Of a stretch of 16,910 bases of DNA, positions 1 to 6,703 are shown in pieces (the first letter of the stretch is position 1; each line of letters begins with the position of its first letter). Position numbers and translations under genes: made by a program. Origin of the DNA: JANXVV01 sp038230975 (GTDB lineage: Bacteria > Planctomycetota > Phycisphaerae > Tepidisphaerales > Tepidisphaeraceae); the NCBI GenBank assembly GCA_038230975.1, contig JBBRMF010000098.1, positions 1 to 16,910 on the forward strand, in the 5' to 3' direction. The notes beneath the pieces are model-generated. The model did no database searches. It was not told the origin of the DNA and was given only the letters and a program-made list of their open reading frames with translations.

Positions 1-53
1 AAGGTCACGGCGTTGTTGGTCACTCGGTTGGATTGGTTCTGATTCGTGTTCAT
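1..53 (-). CDS. Start of an unidentified protein, cut by the window edge
   Basis: An ATG on the minus strand (bases 51-53) is preceded by a good Shine-Dalgarno sequence (AGGAG, 62-66, 8-base spacing) and the frame stays open to the window edge. It gives about 17 residues beginning MNTNQNQSNRVTNNAVT, rich in Asn and polar residues. This is too short to assign to a family. The ribosome binding site and its divergent position relative to the next gene are the only support for it being real. Confidence 0.55.
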   Translation of the reverse strand, partial: MNTNQNQSNRVTNNAVT

Positions 54-326
54 GATCTTCACTCCTGTTTCACTGCGTAGTGCGGTGCCCATCACCGCGG
101 ACAAAAGAGAAATCCAATACGCACCGAGCATTGCCAAATGGAGGGAACGGAATTTTTTAAGTGACCGATGCGATTGGAGTTAGAGAAGTGATATTGGGAC
201 GTGGAAGTGGATGGGTCCGATAAGTCGAGGAAGATCGGTCCAAATTATGAATGAATTGATTCGGCAGGTGGAAGCTGGCGAACCTTGCATCTATCCTATG
301 AGGCAATCATTTAAGAGGAGAAGGTC
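54..326. other. Divergent intergenic region
   Basis: No gene is seen between the divergent starts at 53 and 327. It must hold the promoters for both directions, but I could not pick a convincing -35/-10 pair for either. A perfect 6-bp hairpin (GCGGTG 82-87, CACCGC 93-98, loop CCCAT) lies in the presumed 5' leader of the minus-strand gene, 28 bases before its start codon. Its role is unknown. Confidence 0.4.
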
Positions 327-2075
327 ATGCAGGAATCCGGGACGATAGAATATGCCACGCAGTCCGCGCCGAGACTCCCTCGTTGGCGGGCGGGCCTGAT
401 CATTATTCTGGCGATGTGGGCGGTCATCAAAATCCCGGAATGGGTCGCACCGCCCTCTGGGGTCCGATTAATGGGCATGATCTGGGGACCGATTGTCGGC
501 ACGGTTCTTTCGCTGATCTGGTTGCTCTTTTTCAGCCGACTCCCCTGGTCGACGCGATTGTCGGCGTTCGTCGCATTTGTCGTCGGAGCTGCGATCGCTT
601 TGGTACTCGGACATCCCACCATGCGCGGCATGGGAATCATCGTGCTGGCGATGCCGATCACTATTTCGATATTGGTCCTTTGGATCGTATTGGCTTCCGG
701 ACAGAATCCCCGGCTGGTCAGATCCGGCGCGGTCCTGATCGCGCTGCTCGGCTGGAGCTTTTTCACAATGCGACGCATGGACGGCCTGACGGGCGATATC
801 CACCCAGCGTTCTCCTGGCGTTGGAGCTCCACGGCGGAAGACCGCTATCTGGCCAGCCTTTCCAAATCCAAGACGTCGTCTCCCACCACATTCTCCGCGT
901 CTGCCATTGTGCTTTCCGACGGCGACTGGCCGGCGTTCCGTGGCGTTCATCGTGACGGAAAAGTAACGGGTGCCACCCTTCGAACGGATTGGGCGGTCCG
1001 TCCTCCGAAGCTGATGTGGAAACATGGCATCGGTCCGGGTTGGTCCTCGCTGTGCGTCGTGGGTGATCGCCTCTTTACACTCGAACAGCGTAATGAGTCG
1101 GAAGTCACGGTCTGCATGAACGCGGACACCGGTGAAGTGCTTTGGTCGCATGCCGACCAGACCCGGTTTAGCGAATCGATGGGTGGAGATGGCCCGCGTT
1201 CGACGCCGACGTTCGCCGATGGAAAACTGTATGTCCTGGGGGCCAGCGGCAAATTGAATTGCCTTGATCCATCCAATGGCTCGGTCATCTGGTCTCGCGA
1301 TCTTGTGGCGGATACCGGCGCGGCACTTCCCATGTTCGGTTTCTCTTCTTCGCCGTTGATTCAAAAGGGATTGGTGACCGTTCTTACCGGCGCGGCGGGC
1401 AAAGCGATCGCCACCTACGATGCCGCAACCGGCAAACCTGCCTGGTCGACTGGCGATGGCTGGAGTTATGCTTCGCCGCAGCTCACGACGATCGACGGGG
1501 TGGAACAAATTCTGTACATCAATCAGAGTGGACTGAGCGGCCTCGATCCTGCGTCGGGCCAGACGTTTTGGCATCACGATTTTCCTCTTCCCGGCAATGC
1601 CAATCGCGTGACCCAACCCACCGCGATCAACGAACATGATTTTCTGTTAGGCGCCTCGTTCGGCGCGGGCACCCGACGCATTAACGTCACTCACGACGGG
1701 TCCGCCTGGAAAACGACCAGCCCGTGGTACAGTAAAAGCTTCAACCCATATTACAACGATGCCGTTTACCACAAAGGTTTTTGCTACGGCTTTGATAACA
1801 GCGTCTTCGCCTGTATGGACATCGAAACGGGCAAAAGCAAATGGCGATCGCACGGCTACGGAAATGGTCAAGTGCTGCTATTGGTCGATCAAGATCTGCT
1901 GTTGATCCTGACTGAAAAAGGCGAAGTCGTTCTGCTCGATGCCAAGCCGGATAGCCAGCATGAAATTGGGAGATTTCAGGCGATTGAAGGGAAATCGTGG
2001 AATCATCCGGTTGTTGCACATGGGAAACTGTTCGTCCGGAATAGTGAGGAAGTGGCGGCGTTTGAGATGCAATAG
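327..2075 (+). CDS. Membrane-anchored PQQ-type beta-propeller protein
   Basis: 582 residues in two parts. Residues about 22-147 hold roughly four or five hydrophobic segments (near 23-40, 47-70, 78-95, 101-123 and 131-147), so the protein is anchored in the inner membrane. From about 197 it becomes a PQQ-like (quinoprotein-type) beta-propeller. It opens with the DWPAFRG..RDG motif (200-211) common in planctomycete propeller proteins. At least five blade repeats end in the G-x4-W signature: TGEVLW 268-273, NGSVIW 317-322, TGKPAW 368-373, SGQTFW 410-415 and TGKSKW 501-506. I see no clear evidence for actual PQQ binding or a dehydrogenase active site; such propellers often serve as scaffolds. 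The start is supported by GAGGAG (315-320) six bases upstream. A substrate cannot be named. Twenty bases separate it from the following antitoxin gene. Confidence 0.85.
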   Translation: MQESGTIEYATQSAPRLPRWRAGLIIILAMWAVIKIPEWVAPPSGVRLMGMIWGPIVGTVLSLIWLLFFSRLPWSTRLSAFVAFVVGAAIALVLGHPTMRGMGIIVLAMPITISILVLWIVLASGQNPRLVRSGAVLIALLGWSFFTMRRMDGLTGDIHPAFSWRWSSTAEDRYLASLSKSKTSSPTTFSASAIVLSDGDWPAFRGVHRDGKVTGATLRTDWAVRPPKLMWKHGIGPGWSSLCVVGDRLFTLEQRNESEVTVCMNADTGEVLWSHADQTRFSESMGGDGPRSTPTFADGKLYVLGASGKLNCLDPSNGSVIWSRDLVADTGAALPMFGFSSSPLIQKGLVTVLTGAAGKAIATYDAATGKPAWSTGDGWSYASPQLTTIDGVEQILYINQSGLSGLDPASGQTFWHHDFPLPGNANRVTQPTAINEHDFLLGASFGAGTRRINVTHDGSAWKTTSPWYSKSFNPYYNDAVYHKGFCYGFDNSVFACMDIETGKSKWRSHGYGNGQVLLLVDQDLLLILTEKGEVVLLDAKPDSQHEIGRFQAIEGKSWNHPVVAHGKLFVRNSEEVAAFEMQ

Positions 2076-2095
2076 TACGATCTGTCGAAGGTTTT

Positions 2096-2422
2096 ATGAC
2101 AGAAACAAAGCCTTATATTCTGACGGACTCTAAGGGCGCAATGCGCGTTGGCATTGCAGGCGTGGAACTTGACGGAATTGTGGCCACGTTTGAAATCGGT
2201 GAATCCCCGGAATCGATACAACGTCAATATCCCGCGCTGTTGCTTGAAGAAGTCTATGGAGCGATTGTTTTTTACCTTGGACACCGCGAGGAAGTCACTG
2301 ATTACCTGAAACGTCAGGATGATGTTTGGAAGATGTGGCGCTCCAAACTGGAACTCAATCCTGACCCGCTCATTGAACGTCTTAAGAAAGTAAGAGAAAC
2401 GGGCGCGAGGCAGGCGTTATGA
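2096..2422 (+). CDS. DUF433 family antitoxin
   Basis: 108 residues. The central part (about 24-72) carries the DUF433 pattern: LDGIVATFEIGESPESI, then YPALLLEEVYGAI and FYLGHREEV. DUF433 proteins are small helix-turn-helix proteins that act as antitoxins, usually encoded just before a PIN-like (DUF5615) RNase toxin. They bind the toxin and their own promoter. The C-terminal 35 residues are charged (KMWRSKLEL, ERLKKVRE) and would be the toxin-binding part. GAAGG at 2086-2090 is a plausible ribosome binding site. The TGA stop overlaps the ATG of the next small ORF (ATGA), typical of a toxin-antitoxin pair, but that ORF has only 37 codons. The antitoxin therefore appears to have lost its partner. 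Confidence 0.8.
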   Translation: MTETKPYILTDSKGAMRVGIAGVELDGIVATFEIGESPESIQRQYPALLLEEVYGAIVFYLGHREEVTDYLKRQDDVWKMWRSKLELNPDPLIERLKKVRETGARQAL

Positions 2423-2532
2423 GTCGACAGCAACCGATCGCCATTCGCGCGGTGATTGAGAATCTTGTATTGATCTGGTCCGCCAGTGAAGCTGAAGAGT
2501 GGCACGGCAAGGTTGTATTCCTGCCATTTTGA
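2419..2532 (+). pseudogene. Remnant of a PIN-like (DUF5615-type) toxin, N-terminal part deleted
   Basis: A 37-codon ORF starts in the ATGA overlap with the DUF433 antitoxin, exactly where the toxin gene should begin. Its residues 4-35 (QQPIAIRAVIENLVLIW, then SEAEEWHGKVVFL) resemble, from memory, the last strand-helix of PIN-like toxins: 'QQ..SIGE.IRGL.LIWE.LEPEEM.G.VEFL'. What is absent is the N-terminal two thirds, including the acidic catalytic residues of a PIN fold. The simplest reading is an in-frame deletion that joined the toxin start to its C-terminus. The product would be inactive as an RNase. An unrelated short protein is possible. The family match is recalled, not computed. Confidence 0.5.
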
Positions 2533-2546
2533 GCGTCACACCGTAC

Positions 2547-2613
2547 ACTTATAAGTTGATCCGCCCTAACGGCCGCTCGTTCTAAAAAGATAAACTTCAC
2601 ATACCGTCGACGG
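2547..2613. repeat. Two short perfect palindromes
   Basis: ACTTATAAGT (2547-2556) and CCGTCGACGG (2604-2613) are perfect 10-bp palindromes in the 165-bp gap between the toxin remnant and the end of tyrS. No gene is seen in this gap. Function is unknown; they may be chance. Confidence 0.3.
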
Positions 2614-2640
2614 CCCAGGTTGTTTGCCGTGCCGAAGAAC

Positions 2641-2671
2641 CCGAGCCGTCGCCTACGGCTTCCGACCTCGG
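2641..2671. repeat. Nested inverted repeat, REP-like
   Basis: An outer pair CCGAG (2641-2645) / CTCGG (2667-2671) encloses an inner hairpin GCCGT (2645-2649) / ACGGC (2655-2659); the two share one base, so they would be alternative foldings. It lies 26 bases beyond the tyrS stop codon. It could act as a weak terminator, but no U-run follows on the minus strand. The composition resembles small extragenic palindromes of planctomycetes (inference). Confidence 0.45.
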
Positions 2672-2697
2672 CTTGGATTGGATTGGGGCGCTCGCGT

Positions 2698-3903
2698 TTA
2701 GAGGATGAGTCTGGCGTACTTTCTTCCGAGTTTGACCACTACTGACTTTTCCAGAGTGAGCTCTTTCTGGAAATCGAGGATTTTTTCGCCATCGAAATAG
2801 ACGGCGCCTTCTTTGACCTTGCGGATGGCTTCACCGTTGCTGGCGGACAGTTTTGCGGTAACGAGCAGCGGGGCAATTTTGTGCGGGCCAGGGCCGACTG
2901 CGAATTCGGGCATGTCATCCGGTATGTCTTTTTTCACGAACTGCTTGATGAAGGCCGCCTCGGCGGCGTCGGCATCTTCGGTGCTGTGCAGCCAGGCGAT
3001 GATGTACTTGGCTAATTTCACTTTTGCATCGCGCGGGTTTGCGGCGATCAAAGGTTTATATTCTTCGGCGGGCAGATGGGTCAGCAGCGTGTAGTAGCTG
3101 TCCATCAAAGCATCGGGCAGCGACATGATTTTGCCGAACATATCGCCGGGGGCATCGGTGACGCCGATGTAGTTCCCCTTGCTCTTGGACATTTTCACAT
3201 GGCCGTCCGTGCCGACGAGCAGCGGTGTGACGATCACCACTTGCCCGGCCAACGGATCACCGGGGTTTTCTTCTATCTGAAATTCACGTCCCACGAGATT
3301 GTTAAATAGCTGGTCACTGCCTCCCAGTTCGACGTCTGCGTTTATCATCACACTGTCCCAGCCCTGGAGTAGTGGATATAGAATTTCGTGCAGCGCGATT
3401 TTCGTTCCTTCTTGATACCTTTTCGCAAAATCTTCGCGTGTGAGAACTTGAGCGACCGTTTTGCGCGAGGCCAGCTTGATAATGTCGACGAGATTCATTT
3501 GAGCAAGCCATTCGCCGTTATAGCGAACTTCCAAATGTTCCGGATCAGTCCGGAGAATTTTGCCAACTTGGATAACATATGTTTTGGCATTTTCATCGAT
3601 CTTTTCACCGGAAAGCATAGGGCGCAGTTCATTGCGGCCGGAGGGGTCACCCACGCGGGCGGTGTAGTCACCGATGATGATGACGGCTTTGTGCCCCCAT
3701 TCCTGAAATTGCCGTACGATGCTCAGCGGCACGGCATGACCGAGCGTCACATCGGGGGCGGTTGGGTCCATGCCTAGTTTGATGCGGAGTGGTTTCCCCG
3801 TTTCATGGCTTTTTTTAAGCTTGGCACGAAGGTCCTGCTCAGACAAAATTCGTTCGGCACGGCGGGCAAGGGCGAGAAGTTGATCGTCGATGGAGAGTGG
3901 CAT
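2698..3903 (-). CDS. tyrS: Tyrosine--tRNA ligase
   Basis: 401 residues, normal length for a bacterial tyrosyl-tRNA synthetase. It activates tyrosine with ATP and charges tRNA-Tyr in the cytoplasm. The class I signatures are present: a HIGH-type motif TLGH at 53-56 within DPTAPDVTLGHAVPL, and an intact KMSKS at 237-241. The amino-acid and adenylate pocket segment YPLLQGWDSV followed by ADVELGGSDQLFN (176-201) is typical of the TyrRS subgroup with a long C-terminus. The last 65 residues or so form the S4-like RNA-binding domain. HIGH has Thr in place of the first His, a common variant. No strong Shine-Dalgarno precedes the ATG. A CPBP protease gene lies 31 bases upstream on the same strand, so the two are probably co-transcribed. 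Confidence 0.95.
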   Translation of the reverse strand: MPLSIDDQLLALARRAERILSEQDLRAKLKKSHETGKPLRIKLGMDPTAPDVTLGHAVPLSIVRQFQEWGHKAVIIIGDYTARVGDPSGRNELRPMLSGEKIDENAKTYVIQVGKILRTDPEHLEVRYNGEWLAQMNLVDIIKLASRKTVAQVLTREDFAKRYQEGTKIALHEILYPLLQGWDSVMINADVELGGSDQLFNNLVGREFQIEENPGDPLAGQVVIVTPLLVGTDGHVKMSKSKGNYIGVTDAPGDMFGKIMSLPDALMDSYYTLLTHLPAEEYKPLIAANPRDAKVKLAKYIIAWLHSTEDADAAEAAFIKQFVKKDIPDDMPEFAVGPGPHKIAPLLVTAKLSASNGEAIRKVKEGAVYFDGEKILDFQKELTLEKSVVVKLGRKYARLIL

Positions 3904-3934
3904 GGTGTTCCAGAATTGTGTTTAAAGATAGCGC

Positions 3935-5017
3935 TCAATGGCCGCGCATCAGCAGGAGATATTGCAACGTTTCCAGTGAATTGAACAGGCAATGGATCGT
4001 GATGGTTGCCCACAAGTTTCCGGTGCGCTCGTAGATATATCCCAATCCTAACGATAGTACGAAAATGGGTGGCCACATCCAGAGTGGATGAAAGCCGGCG
4101 AAGATCAATGACGTGATAAAGATGGCAACCCATCCGTGCCATGGGGCCGGTTGAAGCAACGGGTTCTGTGCAAGAACAGGCGCAATACTCGTAGCCAGCA
4201 ATGGGGGGATTTCGCTACTTCCGAAGGTGAGTAGGACCGGCGCCGGTTCAACTTCAATGGGCGGACGCTTGGAATGAAGCCGCATCAGCATGTGGCGCAC
4301 GAGGGTTTGAAGATGTCCGCGAAACAAAAATTCTTCAAACAGCGGGGCGCAGATCGTAGCACCCAGGGCGATCAGCAACCCGGCACCGCGATGTTCCGCT
4401 TGACCGAGGCTTTTGAGGAGTACATGTTCCGTCGGATGGTCATATTGGATGAATTGGTACAAGACGTTCAAGAGTATCAGTGTCCAGAACACCGGCGGGC
4501 CTGCGATGAGAAATCCGATGATGCCGCTGCGGATTCCAGGCCAGAAGTTTCGGGCGTTGATTCCCAGCCGATCCAACCAACCTCTGTTCAGAAATGCCCC
4601 TGCGCCGAGCATGAAGGCAAAGCCCAGCATCGGGGGAAGGGTGCTGAGGGTGGCCCAATCTTGCGTATTGAGGAGCGTTTCGGTGTGAGTTGAGAGATCG
4701 TTGATTCCTTCTTTTCGCCATTGAGATTGCCGGTAGGTGAGATACGCGGATTGAGCGCACATCCAAACGACGAGCGTGAAAAATAAGACCCCCAAAAGCA
4801 TGCCGGCACCTTGGTTCGGGAGGCGATCCGGACCTACGATGTTCGCGCGGTGAAACACGCCGAACCGGATGGCAAGCACGAGTGAAAGAGCGCTGAAGAA
4901 CAGAATCGCGAATAGAACTACGGCGGTGGCGACGGGATTGATGTCGGCGCCGGCCGTTGAAGGTTGGGTTGCGGTGCGGGCGGCAAGGATGCCGATCCCC
5001 GCGGACAAAATGAACAT
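3935..5017 (-). CDS. CPBP family intramembrane glutamic protease (CAAX protease-like)
   Basis: 360 residues with many hydrophobic segments (for example 31-55, 70-95, 128-142, 164-190, 212-226, 297-310, 316-330), an inner-membrane protein. It shows the CPBP (Abi/Rce1-like) signature: motif 1 EEFLFRG at 228-234 with the catalytic Glu pair, motif 2 FAGFH at 306-310, and motif 3 IHCLFN at 341-346. Family members are glutamate-type intramembrane peptidases; in bacteria the substrates are mostly unknown. About 50 residues (247-296), rich in Pro and Ala, separate motifs 1 and 2, more than is usual. The start is supported by GGAAGG just upstream (5023-5028). It precedes tyrS by 31 bases. I see nothing that ties it to bacteriocin immunity. 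Confidence 0.88.
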   Translation of the reverse strand: MFILSAGIGILAARTATQPSTAGADINPVATAVVLFAILFFSALSLVLAIRFGVFHRANIVGPDRLPNQGAGMLLGVLFFTLVVWMCAQSAYLTYRQSQWRKEGINDLSTHTETLLNTQDWATLSTLPPMLGFAFMLGAGAFLNRGWLDRLGINARNFWPGIRSGIIGFLIAGPPVFWTLILLNVLYQFIQYDHPTEHVLLKSLGQAEHRGAGLLIALGATICAPLFEEFLFRGHLQTLVRHMLMRLHSKRPPIEVEPAPVLLTFGSSEIPPLLATSIAPVLAQNPLLQPAPWHGWVAIFITSLIFAGFHPLWMWPPIFVLSLGLGYIYERTGNLWATITIHCLFNSLETLQYLLLMRGH

Positions 5018-5044
5018 TCAGGCCTTCCGGTTTGAAAACTGGTT

Positions 5045-5063
5045 AAGCCGCAAGCGGCGGCTT
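5045..5063. repeat. Small perfect hairpin, REP-like
   Basis: AAGCCGC (5045-5051) and GCGGCTT (5057-5063) form a perfect 7-bp stem with loop AAGCG. It lies between the divergent CPBP and trpC starts. The motif 'taagccgcaagcggcggctt' looks like a dispersed palindrome; only one copy is in this window. Confidence 0.5.
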
Positions 5064-5090
5064 GCGAGTTAGCCGTTACCACAATAGCAT
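5062..5090 (+). promoter_or_regulatory. Candidate trpC promoter
   Basis: TTGCGA (5062-5067), a 17-base spacer, and TAGCAT (5085-5090) resemble a sigma-70-type promoter about 45 bases upstream of the trpC start. The -35 overlaps the right arm of the small hairpin at 5045-5063. The match is partial, and promoters in this phylum are poorly defined. Confidence 0.3.
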
Positions 5091-5134
5091 CGCATTCTAC
5101 GCACGCCTATGATGTTTGCCACGGTTCCGATTTT

Positions 5135-5956
5135 ATGAATACCATTCTCGACAAAATCGTTCAGACCAAGCGCGAAGAAATCGCCGATCGTCAACCGCGA
5201 CGACCGATTGAACAGCTGAAGGAAGAAATTGAGACGCTCGGCCGCCCGCGCAATTTTTTTCATGCGGTGAGCCATAAACCGACGGGGAAGAATGCCAAGC
5301 CGTTGAATTTGATCGCGGAGATTAAGAAAGCCTCGCCGAGCGCCGGAGTGATTCGGGAGGATTTTGATCCGGTGGAGATTGCCAAGGCATACGCCGCCAA
5401 CGGGGCCGATGCGCTGAGCGTGTTGACGGATGAAAAATATTTCCAGGGGCATCTGAGTTACATCCATGCCGTGCGCGATGCGGTGAAATTGCCGGTGTTG
5501 CGCAAAGATTTCATCATCGCCCCTTATCAGGTGTATGAGTCGCGTGCGGCCGGGGCGGATGCGATTTTGTTGATCGCCGAATGCCTTGAAATGAGCGAAT
5601 TGATCGACCTGCAGATTCTGGCGACCGAAATGCACATGACGGTGTTGATTGAAGTTCACGATCTGGAAAATTTGATTCGGGTGCGCGATCGGGTCATTGG
5701 CTTCCCGCACAAGAGCTACAGTTTGCTCGGGATTAATAACCGCGATTTGCGGACGTTCAAAACCGATTTAGGCAACTCACTGCGGATGGCCGAGCTGGTT
5801 GAAGATCGCAGTGTGCTGGTGAGTGAAAGCGGCATCCACACGTACGCCGATATTCAGAAGCTGGCGGCGGTGGGCGTGAGCGCGGTATTGGTGGGTGAAA
5901 GTTTAATGCGGAGTGAGGACATCGGGGCGAAGGTAAGAGAGCTGTTTGGAAATTGA
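5135..5956 (+). CDS. trpC: Indole-3-glycerol phosphate synthase
   Basis: 273 residues, normal length for a stand-alone TrpC. This (beta/alpha)8-barrel closes the ring of CdRP to give indole-3-glycerol phosphate with loss of CO2 and water, the step before tryptophan synthase. By family pattern the active-site residues are present: E62 and K64 in AEIKKASPS, K124 in LRKDF, E173 in IEVHD, N201 in GINNRDL, and E231/S232 in SESG. The phosphate-binding VGES segment is at 253-256. No other trp gene is in the window, so trpC is isolated here. No clear Shine-Dalgarno precedes the ATG. A 9-codon ORF (5109-5138) overlaps the start codon and could couple translation. Confidence 0.95.
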   Translation: MNTILDKIVQTKREEIADRQPRRPIEQLKEEIETLGRPRNFFHAVSHKPTGKNAKPLNLIAEIKKASPSAGVIREDFDPVEIAKAYAANGADALSVLTDEKYFQGHLSYIHAVRDAVKLPVLRKDFIIAPYQVYESRAAGADAILLIAECLEMSELIDLQILATEMHMTVLIEVHDLENLIRVRDRVIGFPHKSYSLLGINNRDLRTFKTDLGNSLRMAELVEDRSVLVSESGIHTYADIQKLAAVGVSAVLVGESLMRSEDIGAKVRELFGN

Positions 5957-5958
5957 AT

Positions 5959-5978
5959 CAGCCAAATGGGTATGGCTG
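5959..5978. terminator. Weak hairpin between trpC and hicB
   Basis: CAGCCA (5959-5964) and TGGCTG (5973-5978) form a 6-bp stem with an 8-base loop between the convergent ends of trpC and hicB. No U-run follows on either strand, so a terminator role is only possible. Confidence 0.3.
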
Positions 5979-5995
5979 TGCGAGCGATGCGTGTT

Positions 5996-6421
5996 TTACC
6001 GTGCGCTTAGCGCAACCGCTCGTACGTAGTCGGAAACGCCTCGAAATCCCCCACGTTGCGCAGAGTCCTCAAGTCGCAATTTTTCTGCGGGAGTCAGGCG
6101 GAGATTGATTTGCTCCGTACGGTTGTTCGCAGTATTGATGGCTACGGGAGGTTTTTCGCCGCGCTCCAGCATTGTGGCCACAACGGCTCTCAACGCCTCC
6201 TGAGTGTTCATCACACACTTTTGAGCATTTGCACCGTCACCCATGACCAGCGGGAGCTCGACACCACGCCCATACCATTCTCCTTCTTCGGAATCGAACC
6301 ACACCGCCACTTGATAGTTTTTTACCATCGCTTCTGCATCGCGAAGAATGTGCGGGTCAAACGGACGATCGAGGGCGTTATTCTTTGCCGCAGAGTTTTT
6401 TCGCTTGCTTGTAATAGCCAT
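5996..6421 (-). CDS. hicB: HicB family antitoxin
   Basis: 141 residues. Residues about 36-93 (YQVAVWF, GEWYGRGVELPLVMGDG, TQEALRAVVATML) are the HicB partial RNase-H-like fold that covers the HicA active site. Residues about 102-139 (TEQINLRLTPAEKLRLEDSA, FRGVSDYVRAVAL) look like a ribbon-helix-helix DNA-binding domain for autoregulation. An N-terminal extension (1-34) contains RPFDPHIL, which I recall from other planctomycete HicB proteins, so I keep the first Met. AGGACAGG six bases upstream supports that start. The gene overlaps the end of hicA by 44 bases. A shorter start at Met32 (6328) would leave a 49-base gap instead. Confidence 0.88.
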   Translation of the reverse strand: MAITSKRKNSAAKNNALDRPFDPHILRDAEAMVKNYQVAVWFDSEEGEWYGRGVELPLVMGDGANAQKCVMNTQEALRAVVATMLERGEKPPVAINTANNRTEQINLRLTPAEKLRLEDSAQRGGFRGVSDYVRAVALSAR

Positions 6422-6569
6422 GCTTTACCTGTCCTTTATGCACGGGTACTGAGAAAGATCCAATTTCGGACTTGGAAAAAATGTGATGCGACCCAGTCAC
6501 GCGGATCAATGACCAGCCATGGCTTTCGAAAAGACTGCGCACGATTGCGAATCGTACCGGGCTGGGCAT
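6378..6569 (-). CDS. hicA: HicA family mRNA interferase toxin
   Basis: 63 residues, the usual HicA size. HicA is a small double-stranded-RNA-binding-fold RNase that cleaves mRNA and is neutralised by HicB. The key GSHH motif is at 26-29 (catalytic His28), followed by the F-S-V-P-V-H-K-G strand (39-46). The N-terminal helix RFAIVRSLFESHGWSLIRV is typical. No residue essential to the family is visibly missing, so the toxin is probably active. There is no Shine-Dalgarno before the ATG; a near-consensus promoter ends only six bases upstream. The toxin gene comes first, before hicB, as is usual for hicAB. Confidence 0.88.
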   Translation of the reverse strand: MPSPVRFAIVRSLFESHGWSLIRVTGSHHIFSKSEIGSFSVPVHKGQVKHGYYKQAKKLCGKE

Positions 6570-6575
6570 CCACTG

Positions 6576-6603
6576 AGTATATCGGTGATTTACAGGTCGT
6601 CAA
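6576..6603 (-). promoter_or_regulatory. Strong promoter of hicAB, probably giving a leaderless mRNA
   Basis: On the minus strand, TTGACG (plus 6598-6603), a 16-base spacer and TATACT (plus 6576-6581) are close to the sigma-70 consensus. The -10 box ends six bases before the hicA ATG, so transcription should start at or next to the A of the start codon (6569). This fits the absence of a ribosome binding site. Confidence 0.6.
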
Positions 6604-6635
6604 CGGCGATGACTATACATGACATCCATCAACGG

Positions 6636-6669
6636 CAAAGCGGGCGACCCGCGAAGGCCGCCCGCTTTG
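6636..6669. terminator. Strong hairpin, likely terminator of the minus-strand secreted-protein gene
   Basis: CAAAGCGGGCG (6636-6646) and CGCCCGCTTTG (6659-6669) form a perfect 11-bp stem with a 12-base loop. It lies 35 bases past the stop of the upstream minus-strand gene (6704) and before the hicAB promoter. It can act in both directions; only a short T tract ends the stem. Confidence 0.65.
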
Positions 6670-6703
6670 TTAGTTCCAGATACAACCTGCAACAGAAAGT
6701 TTC

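Noticed and set aside
468..1637. 389-codon open frame on the minus strand
   Set aside because: It lies entirely inside the propeller gene, has no ribosome binding site, and its protein is rich in Arg and His with no recognisable domain. It is a codon-bias shadow.
97..5010. Shared CGCGGACAAAA at about 97-106 and 5000-5010
   Set aside because: Only about 11 bases, one copy inside a coding region; best explained by chance.
5069..5710. 213-codon open frame opposite trpC
   Set aside because: Fully antisense to a clear trpC; no start signal and a His/Arg/Gln-rich product without a known fold.
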